This document shows positions 1 to 9,582 of a stretch of DNA of 64,000 bases, one piece after another; the first letter of the stretch is position 1; every line of letters starts with the position of its first letter. The stretch spans positions 108,613 to 172,612 of the forward strand of contig NZ_CCAE010000005.1 of the NCBI RefSeq assembly GCF_000723405.1, written 5' to 3'. The position numbers were made by a program, and so were the translations under genes. Below the pieces are notes generated by a model. The model was not told where the DNA came from and searched no databases. It worked only from the letters and a program-made list of their open reading frames with translations. The stretch comes from Hydrogenophaga intermedia. GTDB taxonomy: Bacteria; Pseudomonadota; Gammaproteobacteria; Burkholderiales; Burkholderiaceae_C.

Positions 1-126
1 GAGCGCTCACGGCGGTTGATAGCAAAATGCAGGCTGTCCAGATCTGGCGCACGTCGGGTTTCCCTCCAGAAGGTTGAAACATTTTGTCATAGGCAATCTG
101 GCTATCAACCGAAATACAACACACAT
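1..126 (+). promoter_or_regulatory. Leader region upstream of the acyl-CoA cluster, with a 10-bp inverted repeat
   Basis: No gene is visible here. GGTTGATAGC at 14-23 is repeated exactly inverted as GCTATCAACC at 101-110, and CAAAATG (23-29) is mirrored by CATTTTG (80-86). The region is AT-richer than its surroundings and presumably holds the promoter and a regulator site for the cluster starting at 127. No convincing -35/-10 pair could be fixed. Confidence 0.3.
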
Positions 127-1647
127 ATGCAAACCTTTTTTAAACGTGCGGCGGTCGTGGGCACCGGCGCGATGGGCCGTGGCATCGCCCAGATGGCAGC
201 CCAGGCCGGCGCCGAGGTGTGGCTGTTCGACGCCCAGGCCGGGGCCGCCGCCGGCGCCCGCGACGCCCTCACCAAGACTTGGGACACCCTGCAATCCAAG
301 GGCAAGCTCGACGCCGCCGCGCGCGACGCCAACGTGCAGCGCCTGAGAGTGGCCGAGTCCCTGCAAGACCTGGCTGGCTGCGACCTCGTGGTCGAGGCCA
401 TCGTGGAGCGCCTGGACGTCAAGCAAACGGTCTTCAAACAGCTCGAAGAGGTGATCGCCGCCGACGCGGTGCTGGTCAGCAACACCTCCTCGCTGTCGGT
501 CACCGCCATCGCCGCCGCGCTCAAGCACCCGCAGCGCTTCGCGGGTTACCACTTTTTCAATCCGGTACCGTTGATGAAGGTGGTGGAGGTCATCGCCGGC
601 CTCAAGACCGACCCGGCCGTGTGCGAGCGCCTGGCCGGCTTCACGCGCGCCTATGGCCACACCCCGGTCAGCGCGCAGGACACGCCCGGCTTCATCGTCA
701 ACCACGCCGGCCGCGGCTACGGCACCGAGGCCCTGCGCGTGGCGGGCGAGCGCGTGGCCGACTTCGCCACCATGGACCGCATCCTGAAGGACCAGATGGG
801 CTTTCGCCTCGGCCCCTTCGAGCTGATGGACCTGACCGCCCTGGACGTGTCGCACCCGGTGATGGAGTCCATCTACCACCAGTACTACGAGGAGCCGCGC
901 TACCGCCCCAGCGTGATCACCGCGCAGCGCCTGGCCGGCGGCGTGGTGGGCAAGAAGGTGGGCGACGGCTTCTACAAGTACGTGGACGGGGCCGCCCAGG
1001 TACCGCCCGAGCCGCCCGTGCCCGCCGTGGGCACGCTGCCGCCGGTGTGGGTGTCGCCCAAGGCCGCGCGCCGCCAGGAGCTGTACCAATTGCTCAAGAA
1101 CCTGGACGCGCGCATCGAAACCGGCGCCGCGCCGAGCGAGCAGGCGCTGATCATCGTGGCACCGCTGGGCATGGACGTGACCACGCTGGCCGCCGTGGAG
1201 CGCCTGGATGCCACGCGCACCCTGGGCATCGACATGATGCTGGAGGACAGCGCCACCAAACGCCGCGTGCTGGCCACCAACCCCGCCACCCGGCCCGACA
1301 TGCGCGATGCCGCGCACGCCCTCTTCGCTCGCGACGGCAAGGCCGTGAGTGTGGTGCGCGACAGCGGCGGCTTCGTCACGCAGCGCGTGGTGGCCACCAT
1401 CGTCAACATCGCGGCCGACATGTGCCAGCAGGGCATCTGCTCGCCGGCCGATCTCGACGTCGCCGTGACCCTGGGCCTGGGGTACCCCATGGGTCCGCTG
1501 GCCATGGGCGACCGCATCGGGCCCACCAACGTGCTCGAGATCCTGTTCAACCTGCAGACGGTGTACGGCGATCCGCGCTACCGCCCCTCGCCCTGGCTGC
1601 GCCGCCGCGGCGCCCTGGGTCTGAGCCTCACGCACGAAGAAATCTGA
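127..1647 (+). CDS. 3-hydroxyacyl-CoA dehydrogenase (PaaH/PaaC type, two C-terminal domains)
   Basis: Predicted NAD-dependent oxidation of 3-hydroxyacyl-CoA to 3-oxoacyl-CoA in the cytoplasm. The 506-residue protein starts with a Rossmann fold whose GTGAMG dinucleotide motif is at residues 12-17. The family HFFNP motif, with the catalytic His, is at about 142-146. A first 3HCDH C-terminal domain follows, with DTPGFIVN near 180-190, and a second one closes the protein (LGLGYPMGPLAMGD, then GPTNVLEIL). This doubled layout and length match PaaH-type enzymes of phenylacetate breakdown. An upstream in-frame extension is open, but the ATG at 127 sits directly before the Rossmann fold and is chosen. 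The stop overlaps the next start (TGATG), so the two are translationally coupled. No other paa gene is in view, so the substrate is open. Confidence 0.9.
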   Translation: MQTFFKRAAVVGTGAMGRGIAQMAAQAGAEVWLFDAQAGAAAGARDALTKTWDTLQSKGKLDAAARDANVQRLRVAESLQDLAGCDLVVEAIVERLDVKQTVFKQLEEVIAADAVLVSNTSSLSVTAIAAALKHPQRFAGYHFFNPVPLMKVVEVIAGLKTDPAVCERLAGFTRAYGHTPVSAQDTPGFIVNHAGRGYGTEALRVAGERVADFATMDRILKDQMGFRLGPFELMDLTALDVSHPVMESIYHQYYEEPRYRPSVITAQRLAGGVVGKKVGDGFYKYVDGAAQVPPEPPVPAVGTLPPVWVSPKAARRQELYQLLKNLDARIETGAAPSEQALIIVAPLGMDVTTLAAVERLDATRTLGIDMMLEDSATKRRVLATNPATRPDMRDAAHALFARDGKAVSVVRDSGGFVTQRVVATIVNIAADMCQQGICSPADLDVAVTLGLGYPMGPLAMGDRIGPTNVLEILFNLQTVYGDPRYRPSPWLRRRGALGLSLTHEEI

Positions 1648-2426
1648 TGACCGCCAGCCTCAAAAGCCACAGCGTGGGCGCCACCATGGTGCTCACCATC
1701 AGCAACCCCGAGCACCGCAACGCGCTCGGGCCCGAGCTCTACGCCGCCGGTGTGGAAGCCCTCAATGTGGCCGAGAGCAGTGCCGACGTGCGCAGCGTGG
1801 TCATCGTGGGCGAAGGCCGCCACTTCTGCGCGGGCGGCAACCTGCAGCGCCTGCAGGCCAACCGCCAGCAGCCGATCGAGGTGCAGGCACAGAGCGTCGG
1901 CGGCCTGCACAACTGGATCGAGACCATCCACACCTTCCCCAAGCCGGTGATCGCCGCCGTCGAGGGCGCCTGCGCAGGCGCAGGCTTCTCGCTCGCGCTG
2001 GCCTGCGACTTCATCGTCGCCGCGCGCGACGCCGTCTTCGTCATGGCCTACAGCAACATCGGCATCTCGCCCGACGGTGGCGGCAGTTGGGCGCTGGCGC
2101 GCTCCCTGCCGCGCGCCACGGTGATGCAGTTGCTCATGGCCGGCGAACGCATCACGCCCGAGCGGCTGCAACAGCTCGGTGTGGTCGGCACCCTCACCGA
2201 GGGCGGCGCCGCCATGGGTGAGGCCCTGGCCCTGGCCGAGAAGCTGAACGCGCGCGCGCCGAATGCGTTGGCCAGCATCAAGGAACTCGTCAACGACGCG
2301 GCCACGAACCCGCTGCACACGCACCTGGCGGCCGAGCTCGACCACTTCGTGCGCAACGTGCACCACGCCAACGGTGGCGAGGGCATCGCGGCCTTCCTGG
2401 AGAAGCGGACGCCGCAGTACCGCTGA
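1647..2426 (+). CDS. Enoyl-CoA hydratase/isomerase (crotonase family)
   Basis: A 259-residue single-domain crotonase, the usual length for the family. GEGRHFCAGGNL at about residues 54-65 supplies the first oxyanion-hole region, and ACAGAGFSLALACDF at about 107-121 the second. SPDGGGSWALARSLPR at about 140-155 is where family members place catalytic acids; here the 'SPDGG' form suggests a hydratase or isomerase rather than a dehalogenase. The start overlaps the stop of the dehydrogenase gene by one base, so the two are probably made together and act on successive beta-oxidation steps. The substrate cannot be assigned from sequence. Confidence 0.88.
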   Translation: MTASLKSHSVGATMVLTISNPEHRNALGPELYAAGVEALNVAESSADVRSVVIVGEGRHFCAGGNLQRLQANRQQPIEVQAQSVGGLHNWIETIHTFPKPVIAAVEGACAGAGFSLALACDFIVAARDAVFVMAYSNIGISPDGGGSWALARSLPRATVMQLLMAGERITPERLQQLGVVGTLTEGGAAMGEALALAEKLNARAPNALASIKELVNDAATNPLHTHLAAELDHFVRNVHHANGGEGIAAFLEKRTPQYR

Positions 2427-2515
2427 CCCGCCCGGCCGCATCGGACCCACCGGCCCTGGAAGGCAGGTCCCCGGCGCGACAGGCCAGCCCCCTTCAGTCA
2501 CTCAAACGACAGACC

Positions 2516-3235
2516 ATGGACGAGCCGATTCTGACAATGGAAGAACGCGAGGCGATCAACGGTGGTCGCTGGTTCAACACCCTCTCACCTTCCCTGCGTC
2601 ACGACATCCTTCGATGCGCCTACGTCAAGCGATTCAAAGACGGCGACCTGATCGTCGCGCGCGGCGAACCGCCCAACGAGTGGAGCGCGGTGGCCAAGGG
2701 AGCGGTGCGCGTGAGCTCTACCTCGCTGTCGGGCAAGCAGATCACGCTGACCTACGTGGAGCCGGGCGTGTGGTTCGGCGACGTGGCGATGTTCGACGGC
2801 GACCAGCGCACGCACGACGCCTACGCGCATGGTCCCACCACACTGCTGTGCGTGTCCCGAACCGATTTCCAGAAGATCCTGGCCTCGCACGTGGAGCTGT
2901 ACGAGGCGCTGATGCGCCTGCAGGCGCGGCGCATCCGCACCCTGTTCGGCCTGGTGGAAGACCTCAACACCCTGCCCCTGCGCGCGCGCCTGGCCAAGCA
3001 GCTGCTGCACCTGGTGCGCAGCTACGGCGTGCCCTGCCTGAACGACGGCAACGAGACGCGCATCGGCCTGCAACTGGCGCAGGAAGAACTGGCGCAGTTG
3101 CTGGGTGCCTCGCGTCAGCGCGTGAACCAGGAACTCAAGTCGATGGAGCGCGAGGACGCGATCCGCATCGAACAGGGTGGCCTCGTCATCCGCAACCGGG
3201 CGGCACTCATGCGCATCGCCGAAGCCGAAACCTGA
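2516..3235 (+). CDS. Crp/Fnr-family transcription regulator
   Basis: A 239-residue protein with an N-terminal cyclic-nucleotide-binding-like beta-barrel (about 25-130, with VEPGVWFGDVAMFDG near 80-95) and a C-terminal winged helix-turn-helix (about 175-225, with LAQEELAQLLGASRQRVNQELKSM as the recognition unit). The N-terminal Fnr cysteines are absent, so it is not an oxygen-sensing Fnr, and the phosphate-binding residues of true Crp are not obvious. It lies 89 bases after the crotonase and 34 before the kinase, on the same strand, which suggests it controls this acyl-CoA cluster. The effector is unknown. Confidence 0.88.
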   Translation: MDEPILTMEEREAINGGRWFNTLSPSLRHDILRCAYVKRFKDGDLIVARGEPPNEWSAVAKGAVRVSSTSLSGKQITLTYVEPGVWFGDVAMFDGDQRTHDAYAHGPTTLLCVSRTDFQKILASHVELYEALMRLQARRIRTLFGLVEDLNTLPLRARLAKQLLHLVRSYGVPCLNDGNETRIGLQLAQEELAQLLGASRQRVNQELKSMEREDAIRIEQGGLVIRNRAALMRIAEAET

Positions 3236-3269
3236 ACCCCATCGCGACACCCCGCACCGCAGCAGCCGA

Positions 3270-4355
3270 ATGAACGACGCACAGAACTTCACCGGCACGC
3301 GGCCGGTGTCCGACCAACACGCCTTCGACGTCGCCGCGCTGGAGCGTTGGCTTGCGCCCCGCCTGGACGGCTTCGCCGGTCCGCTGACGGTGGAGATGTT
3401 CAAGGGCGGCCAGTCCAACCCCACCTACAAGCTCATCACGCCGCAGCGCGCCTACGTGATGCGCGCCAAGCCCGGGCCGGTGGCCAAGCTGCTGCCGTCC
3501 GCGCACGCCATCGAGCGCGAGTTCCGCGTGATGAGCGCACTGGCCGGCACCGGCGTGCCGGTGGCGCAGATGCACGTGCTGTGCGAGGACGAGTCGGTGA
3601 TAGGCCGCGCCTTCTACGTGATGGAGTGTGTGCAGGGCCGTGTGTTGTGGGAGCAGTCGCTGCCCGGCCTCAGCAACCCGCAGCGTGCCGCCATCTACGA
3701 CGAGATGAACCGCGTGCTGGCCGCGCTGCATTCCGTGAAGCCGGATGCCGTGGGCCTGGCCGATTACGGCAAGCCCGGCAACTACTTCGAGCGCCAGATC
3801 GGCCGCTGGAGCAAGCAGTACCAGGCATCCATCACCCAGCCCATCCCCGAGATGGACAAACTCATCGAGTGGCTGCCGAAGAACATTCCGGCCATGGCGC
3901 GCGACGAGTCGCTGGTGTCGGTGGTACACGGCGACTACCGGCTCGACAACCTCATGTTCCACCCGAGCGAGCCGCGCATCCTCGCGGTGCTCGACTGGGA
4001 GCTGTCCACGCTGGGCCACCCGCTGGCCGACTTCAGCTACCACTGCATGTCCTGGCACATCCCGCCGGGCACGTTCCGCGGCATCCAGGGCCTGGACCTG
4101 CCCTCGCTGGGCATCCCCAGCGAGCAGGACTACATCGCCCGCTATTGCGAGCGCACCGGCTTCGCCACGCCCGCGCAACTGCAGACCGACTGGTCCTTCT
4201 ACCTCGCCTACAACATGTTCCGCCTCGCCGCCATCCTGCAAGGCATCGCCAAGCGCGTCGAAGCGGGCACCGCCTCCAGCGCGCAGGCCGTGAAGTCGGG
4301 CGCCGGCGCGCGCCCGCTCGCGGAAATGGCCTGGCGCTTCGCCAACGGCCACTGA
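3270..4355 (+). CDS. APH-family kinase, ACAD10/11-like phosphotransferase
   Basis: A 361-residue aminoglycoside-phosphotransferase-fold protein. It shows the catalytic loop HGDYRLDN at residues 220-227 (Asp222 as base) and the magnesium-binding DWE with Asp242. Length and the [15 protein letters not shown] stretch match the phosphotransferase domain of human ACAD10/11 and the LvaA kinase of levulinate catabolism, not antibiotic kinases. The ATG at 3270 follows the Crp gene closely. The next gene is an ACAD11-type dehydrogenase, so the pair is a split version of the ACAD10/11 fusion. By analogy it may phosphorylate a 4-hydroxyacyl-CoA; that substrate is inference. Confidence 0.85.
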   Translation: MNDAQNFTGTRPVSDQHAFDVAALERWLAPRLDGFAGPLTVEMFKGGQSNPTYKLITPQRAYVMRAKPGPVAKLLPSAHAIEREFRVMSALAGTGVPVAQMHVLCEDESVIGRAFYVMECVQGRVLWEQSLPGLSNPQRAAIYDEMNRVLAALHSVKPDAVGLADYGKPGNYFERQIGRWSKQYQASITQPIPEMDKLIEWLPKNIPAMARDESLVSVVHGDYRLDNLMFHPSEPRILAVLDWELSTLGHPLADFSYHCMSWHIPPGTFRGIQGLDLPSLGIPSEQDYIARYCERTGFATPAQLQTDWSFYLAYNMFRLAAILQGIAKRVEAGTASSAQAVKSGAGARPLAEMAWRFANGH

Positions 4356-4389
4356 GCCGCCCTGCCCCACACACCCCCCAGGAGATCAC

Positions 4390-5649
<1,260 letters not shown>

Positions 5650-5663
5650 AAGGATCCCCGCCG

Positions 5664-6368
5664 ATGATCGACGTCCACTCCTGGGCCACGCCCAATGGTC
5701 ACAAAGTCCACATCATGCTGGAGGAATGCGGCCAGCAACTGGGACGTGACTGGCAGGTGCACGCGGTCAACATCGGCGCGGGCGACCAGTTCAAGCCCGA
5801 CTTCCTGGCCATCAGCCCGAACAACAAGATCCCGGCGATCATCGACCCCAACGGCCCAGGCGGCCAGCCCATCAGCCTGTTCGAATCGGGCGCGATCCTG
5901 GTGTACCTGGCCAGCAAGTTCGACCGCTTCCTGCCCAAGGGCGACCGCGAGCGCTTCAAGGTGCTGGAGTGGCTGATGTTCCAGATGGGCGGCGTGGGCC
6001 CCATGCTCGGCCAGGCGCACCACTTCCGCCTGTACGCGCCCGAAAAGATCGAGTACGCCATCAACCGCTACACGAATGAAGCGAAGCGCCTGTACGGCGT
6101 GATGGACCGCCAGCTCGCGGGCCAGGAGTGGATCGCGGGCAACGAGTACACCATCGCCGACATCGCCATCTTTCCCTGGCTGCGCAGCTGGCAGAACCAG
6201 GGCATCGACTGGGCCGACTTCCCGAACCTGAAGGTGTGGTTCGACCGCATCGCCGCGCGGCCCGCGGTGCAGCGCGGCGTGGCCGTTCTGGCCGACGCGC
6301 GCAAGCCGCTCACCGACGACAAGTCGCGCGACATCCTGTTCGGCAAGACGCAGTACGAGAAGCGCTGA
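5664..6368 (+). CDS. Glutathione S-transferase, YfcG/Ure2-like
   Basis: A 234-residue soluble protein with an N-terminal thioredoxin-fold domain (residues 1 to about 85; PNGHKVHIMLEECG near the N terminus, NNKIPAII before the cis-Pro and FESGAILVYLA after it) and an all-helical C-terminal domain (YTIADIAIFPW at about 165-175). This pattern is that of YfcG-type enzymes that work as glutathione disulfide-bond reductases. The ATG at 5664 is used because AAAGGA lies about ten bases upstream; a TTG at 5646 would overlap the previous stop. It ends the acyl-CoA cluster and may protect against or conjugate reactive enoyl compounds; that role is inference. Confidence 0.88.
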   Translation: MIDVHSWATPNGHKVHIMLEECGQQLGRDWQVHAVNIGAGDQFKPDFLAISPNNKIPAIIDPNGPGGQPISLFESGAILVYLASKFDRFLPKGDRERFKVLEWLMFQMGGVGPMLGQAHHFRLYAPEKIEYAINRYTNEAKRLYGVMDRQLAGQEWIAGNEYTIADIAIFPWLRSWQNQGIDWADFPNLKVWFDRIAARPAVQRGVAVLADARKPLTDDKSRDILFGKTQYEKR

Positions 6369-6444
6369 AGCGCGCCCCGCCAGAGCCTGGGCCGCATGCT
6401 CGCCAAAAGCGGGCCGGGTTCTGCGGGTAGAATCCGCGCCTTGT

Positions 6445-6521
6445 CGGAGCGTAGCGCAGCCTGGTAGCGCATCTGCTTTGGGAGCAGAGGGTCGCGAGTT
6501 CGAATCCCGCCGCTCCGACCA
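6445..6521 (+). tRNA. tRNA-Pro (anticodon TGG)
   Basis: A 77-base cloverleaf. The acceptor stem CGGAGCG (6445-6451) pairs with CGCTCCG (6511-6517), with discriminator A and an encoded CCA at 6519-6521. The anticodon loop TTTGGGA places TGG at 6479-6481, and the T loop TTCGAAT is intact. Confidence 0.97.
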
Positions 6522-6536
6522 TTTCACGAAACGAAC

Positions 6537-6563
6537 AAAGGCCCACCCCCGTGGGCCTTTTTT
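6537..6563 (+). terminator. Rho-independent terminator after tRNA-Pro
   Basis: AAAGGCCCAC (6537-6546) pairs perfectly with GTGGGCCTTT (6551-6560) across a CCCC loop and runs into six T. It separates the two tRNA genes, so tRNA-Arg may have its own promoter or depend on readthrough. Confidence 0.9.
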
Positions 6564-6583
6564 CCAGCGGCAGCCGCACCGCA

Positions 6584-6660
6584 CTGCCCGTAGCTCAACT
6601 GGATAGAGCAGCTGCCTTCTAAGCAGCAGGTCGGGGGTTCGAGTCCCTCCGGGCAGGCCA
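6584..6660 (+). tRNA. tRNA-Arg (anticodon TCT)
   Basis: A 77-base cloverleaf. Acceptor CTGCCCG (6584-6590) pairs with CGGGCAG, with discriminator G and encoded CCA ending at 6660. The anticodon stem GCTGC/GCAGC encloses CTTCTAA, giving TCT, which reads AGA/AGG arginine codons. No duplicated 3' end that would mark an integrated island was seen in the window. Confidence 0.97.
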
Positions 6661-6739
6661 GAATCCCATTTGAATTCAACCGCTTACGTGCAGCCCGACA
6701 TTGAGGCTGCAGAATCTTGCCTCCGAGGAGACAAGCGTC

Positions 6740-7657
6740 ATGGATATCAAGCAACTTCGCTACTTCGTCATGGTGGCGGAGGAGTTGAGCTTCAGCAAAG
6801 CCGCGACGCGCCTGCACATGTCTCAGCCGCCACTGTCTCAGCAGATCAAGGCGCTCGAAGAGGAAATGGGCGTCGAACTCTTCGTACGAAATCGTCGGGC
6901 GGTCAGGCTGACCGAGGCCGGACAGGTTTTCCTGAGGGAATCCCGCGTCCTGCTCGATCAGTTCCGTACTGCGGTCAACGTGGCCATCAACGCCAGTCGC
7001 GAAAATGTGGGCACCCTGCGCCTGGGTGTCGCCACCTCAGGGCTGTTCAGCGTGCTGCCCACGCTGCTGGCGCTGATCCGCGCCGAGTACCCCAAGGTCG
7101 ATGTGCAGCTCAGCGACATGCAGTCCGAGGCGCAGATCCAGGCCTTGTCCCAGGGCATGCTCGATCTCGGTATCGTGCATGTGAGCCCACAGAAGCTGAG
7201 CCTCACGCGGCACCCCGTGCACAGTGAGAACCTGAGCCTGGTCATGCCAGCTTCGCACCGGCTGGCCGCCAGCCCGGATGTGCCTCTGTCCGAGTTCGCG
7301 GACGAACCCATGGTGGCCCTGTCCCGCATCCATGCGCCCACGGTGTTCGACGCCGCCATCGCGTGTTGCGCCGAGGCGGGCTTCAGCCCGCTCATCAAGC
7401 ACACGGCGCGCAGTCCGTTCACCATCTTCCAGATGGTCCGCATGGGGTTCGGCGTCGCCCTGGTGCCGCGCTCCTACCGCTTTGGCGACTACCCGGGCGT
7501 CGTGTTTCACGATCTGCCCGCCAGCGACCTGGGGCGCATCCGCATGGAGCTGGTGTGGGACGAGCGCCGCGGCGCCTCGCTCGCCCGCACCTTGGCGCAG
7601 CGGCTGGCGCCTCGGTTGGCCGAGGCGCTCGGCACGCTCAGGCCGCCGGCCCCTTGA
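6740..7657 (+). CDS. LysR-family transcription regulator
   Basis: A 305-residue LysR protein. The N-terminal helix-turn-helix (about 1-60) carries DIKQLRYFVMVAEELSFSKAA and SQPPLSQQIKALEEEMG, and a periplasmic-binding-protein-like effector domain (about 90-295) follows. The ATG at 6740 is preceded by GAGGAG at 6725-6730. It faces the dehydrogenase gene 7638-8546 and the two coding regions overlap tail to tail by 20 bases, an unusually tight convergence. Its likely targets are the leftward catabolic genes beyond, but no operator could be identified. Confidence 0.92.
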   Translation: MDIKQLRYFVMVAEELSFSKAATRLHMSQPPLSQQIKALEEEMGVELFVRNRRAVRLTEAGQVFLRESRVLLDQFRTAVNVAINASRENVGTLRLGVATSGLFSVLPTLLALIRAEYPKVDVQLSDMQSEAQIQALSQGMLDLGIVHVSPQKLSLTRHPVHSENLSLVMPASHRLAASPDVPLSEFADEPMVALSRIHAPTVFDAAIACCAEAGFSPLIKHTARSPFTIFQMVRMGFGVALVPRSYRFGDYPGVVFHDLPASDLGRIRMELVWDERRGASLARTLAQRLAPRLAEALGTLRPPAP

Positions 7658-8546
7658 CGCGCCCGTCCACCAGTTGCACCAACACCGGGTGGTAGTTCAG
7701 GCCGAAACCCGCGGCCTTCACCTGGCCGAGCATGTCGTGCGTGTAGGTGGCGATGTGGGGTTCGAAGCCCCCCTCGCGCGCCAGCGCCAGCGCCAGCGAC
7801 GCATCCTTGATCGCGTAGTCCACCGGGAAGATCTTCTCGGGGAAGGTATCGGGCACCATGTATTTCATGCCGTGGTTGCGCAGCACGAAGCTGTCAGCCG
7901 ATCCCTTGGACAAGGCCTCGAAGAGCGCCTTGCCGTCCATCCCGGCGCGCCGCCCGATGGTGATGACCTCCGACAGCGCGTTCACCGTCATCATCACCGT
8001 GATGTTGTTGAGGATCTTCACGATCTGGCCACAACCGGTCTCGCCGCAATGCAGCACGTCGCTGCCCATGTGGGACAGCAATGGCAGCAGGCCATCGAAC
8101 AGGTCTTGCGTGCCGCCCACGGTGATGAACAGCGTGCCCTTGACCGCGGCCTCCGCGGTACGCGCCACGGGTGCGTCCACGAAGGCCACGCCAGCCGCTT
8201 CGAGTTTCTTTGCGAGGGCGCGAGTGCGCGCCACTTCGCTGGTGCTCATGTCGACGATCAGGCGCGGCCGCGGGTTCGCGGCCAGCAGTTCCTCGCACAC
8301 GCTCTCCACCTGAACGATGGAGGGCAGCGAGAGGAACACGATGTCGGCGCTGGCGCCCACGCCCGCGATCGAACCGGCGTCGCGCGCGCCCGCTGCCACG
8401 GCGGTCGCCACGGCCTCGGCGGAGCGGTCATTCACGTGGACGGGCAAGCCCGATTTGCGCACGAGGTTGGCGCACATGGGGCTTCCCATGACGCCGAGGC
8501 CGATGAAGCCGATGTTCTTGGGGGGAAACAGGTCTTTGGTGTTCAC
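7638..8546 (-). CDS. NAD(P)-dependent 3-hydroxyacid dehydrogenase (3-hydroxyisobutyrate dehydrogenase family)
   Basis: A 302-residue beta-hydroxyacid dehydrogenase. GFIGLGVMGSPM near the N terminus is the Rossmann motif, and GCGQIVKILNN at about 165-175 holds the catalytic Lys. The helical C-terminal domain (AGMDGKALFEALSKGS) is normal. The start is set at GTG 8546 because AAGGAG lies six bases upstream; an in-frame GTG at 8561 would overlap the preceding stop and swallow that site. It is the last gene of a leftward set with a Bug protein and an aldehyde dehydrogenase, so oxidation of a hydroxyacid or tartronate-like intermediate is plausible. The exact substrate is unknown. Confidence 0.88.
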   Translation of the reverse strand: MNTKDLFPPKNIGFIGLGVMGSPMCANLVRKSGLPVHVNDRSAEAVATAVAAGARDAGSIAGVGASADIVFLSLPSIVQVESVCEELLAANPRPRLIVDMSTSEVARTRALAKKLEAAGVAFVDAPVARTAEAAVKGTLFITVGGTQDLFDGLLPLLSHMGSDVLHCGETGCGQIVKILNNITVMMTVNALSEVITIGRRAGMDGKALFEALSKGSADSFVLRNHGMKYMVPDTFPEKIFPVDYAIKDASLALALAREGGFEPHIATYTHDMLGQVKAAGFGLNYHPVLVQLVDGRVKGPAA

Positions 8547-8557
8547 GGTGTGCTCCT

Positions 8558-9556
8558 TCACTCGTTCACGCGGATCTTGGCGGTCGCAATGACCTCCTTG
8601 TAAATCGCCACTTCATTGCGGATGAATGCGCTGAACTCCGCGGGCGAGGACACCACCGGCTGGAAGAACATGGCGCCCAGGCGCGACGTCACGGCCGGGG
8701 CCTGCATCGCTGTTCGGATCTCGCCGTTGAGGCGATCGACCACCTCCTTGGGCGTGCCGGCGGGCGCCCAGAAGCCGTACCAGCTGGGCATGTCGAAGCC
8801 GGCGTAGCCGCTCTCGGCCACGGTCGGCAGATCGGGCAGTTCGGGCAGGCGCTTGGCCGTCGTGACGGCCAGCGCTTTCAAACGGCCGGCTTTCACGTGC
8901 GGGTAGCCCGAAGCCATCGGTTCGACCATGGCCGCCACGTGCATGCCGATCAGGTCCGTGAGCGCCGGGCCACCGCCCTTGTACGGAACGATGGGCATGT
9001 CCACCTTCGCGCGCATCTTGATCACCTCGGCCGCCAGGTGCCCCGCCGCGCCATAGGCGGCAGTGGCCCACTGCACGCGGCCCGGGCGCTGCTGGGCGTC
9101 GCCCAGCAGATCCTTCAGGCTGTTGTAGGGGCTCTGGGCGGACACCAGCACCAACTGGGGCAAGGCACCGAGGTAAGTGATCGGCGTGAAGTCCTTCTCG
9201 AGGTCGTAGGTCGGCGTGCCCATGATCATGGGGTTCACCACCTGCAGAGAGGCATTGAGCAGGATGGTGTAGCCGTCGGCGGGCGCGCGCATGGCCGCCT
9301 GTGCGTCCAGCACGCTGCTGGCGCCTGGCTTGTTCTCGATGATCACCGGCTGGCCGAGCTGTTGCTGCAAGGTCGGCTGCAGGGCGCGCGCCACGGTGTC
9401 CACCGAACCACCGGGCGGAAACGGCACCACGAGCTTGATGGTCTTGGCGGGATAGGCCTGAGCCCAGGCGCTGCCGATCGAGCAAGCCAGGGCGCCTGCC
9501 GCGCCCGCCAGGACAGAGCGGCGCCGAAGATTCGCTGATGGGGCGTAGTGATTCAT
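8558..9556 (-). CDS. Bug-family (tripartite tricarboxylate type) solute-binding protein
   Basis: A 332-residue periplasmic binding protein. Its N terminus shows a twin-arginine-like signal (LRRRSVLAGAAG) with a likely cleavage after AWAQ, then YPAKTIKLVVPFPPGGSVD, the Bug signature. The family binds carboxylates and related small molecules. The ATG at 9556 has AGGAGAC just upstream. No TctA/TctB membrane partners are in the window, so it is an orphan Bug protein. Its place between the aldehyde dehydrogenase and the hydroxyacid dehydrogenase suggests it captures or senses the substrate of this pathway. Confidence 0.9.
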   Translation of the reverse strand: MNHYAPSANLRRRSVLAGAAGALACSIGSAWAQAYPAKTIKLVVPFPPGGSVDTVARALQPTLQQQLGQPVIIENKPGASSVLDAQAAMRAPADGYTILLNASLQVVNPMIMGTPTYDLEKDFTPITYLGALPQLVLVSAQSPYNSLKDLLGDAQQRPGRVQWATAAYGAAGHLAAEVIKMRAKVDMPIVPYKGGGPALTDLIGMHVAAMVEPMASGYPHVKAGRLKALAVTTAKRLPELPDLPTVAESGYAGFDMPSWYGFWAPAGTPKEVVDRLNGEIRTAMQAPAVTSRLGAMFFQPVVSSPAEFSAFIRNEVAIYKEVIATAKIRVNE

Positions 9557-9582
9557 GTCTGTCTCCTGTGTTGTCTCGTCCA

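Noticed and set aside
7..1635. A long open frame on the - strand opposite the 3-hydroxyacyl-CoA dehydrogenase
   Set aside because: The + strand encodes a full-length conserved enzyme; the antisense product is Ala/Gly/His-rich without motifs.
127..2426. Naming the first two genes paaH and paaG-type phenylacetate genes
   Set aside because: No other phenylacetate gene is in the window and the kinase/ACAD11 neighbours point elsewhere.
3270..4355. Antibiotic (aminoglycoside) resistance kinase
   Set aside because: The fold is shared, but length, motifs and the adjoining ACAD11-type gene fit the acyl-CoA kinase group.
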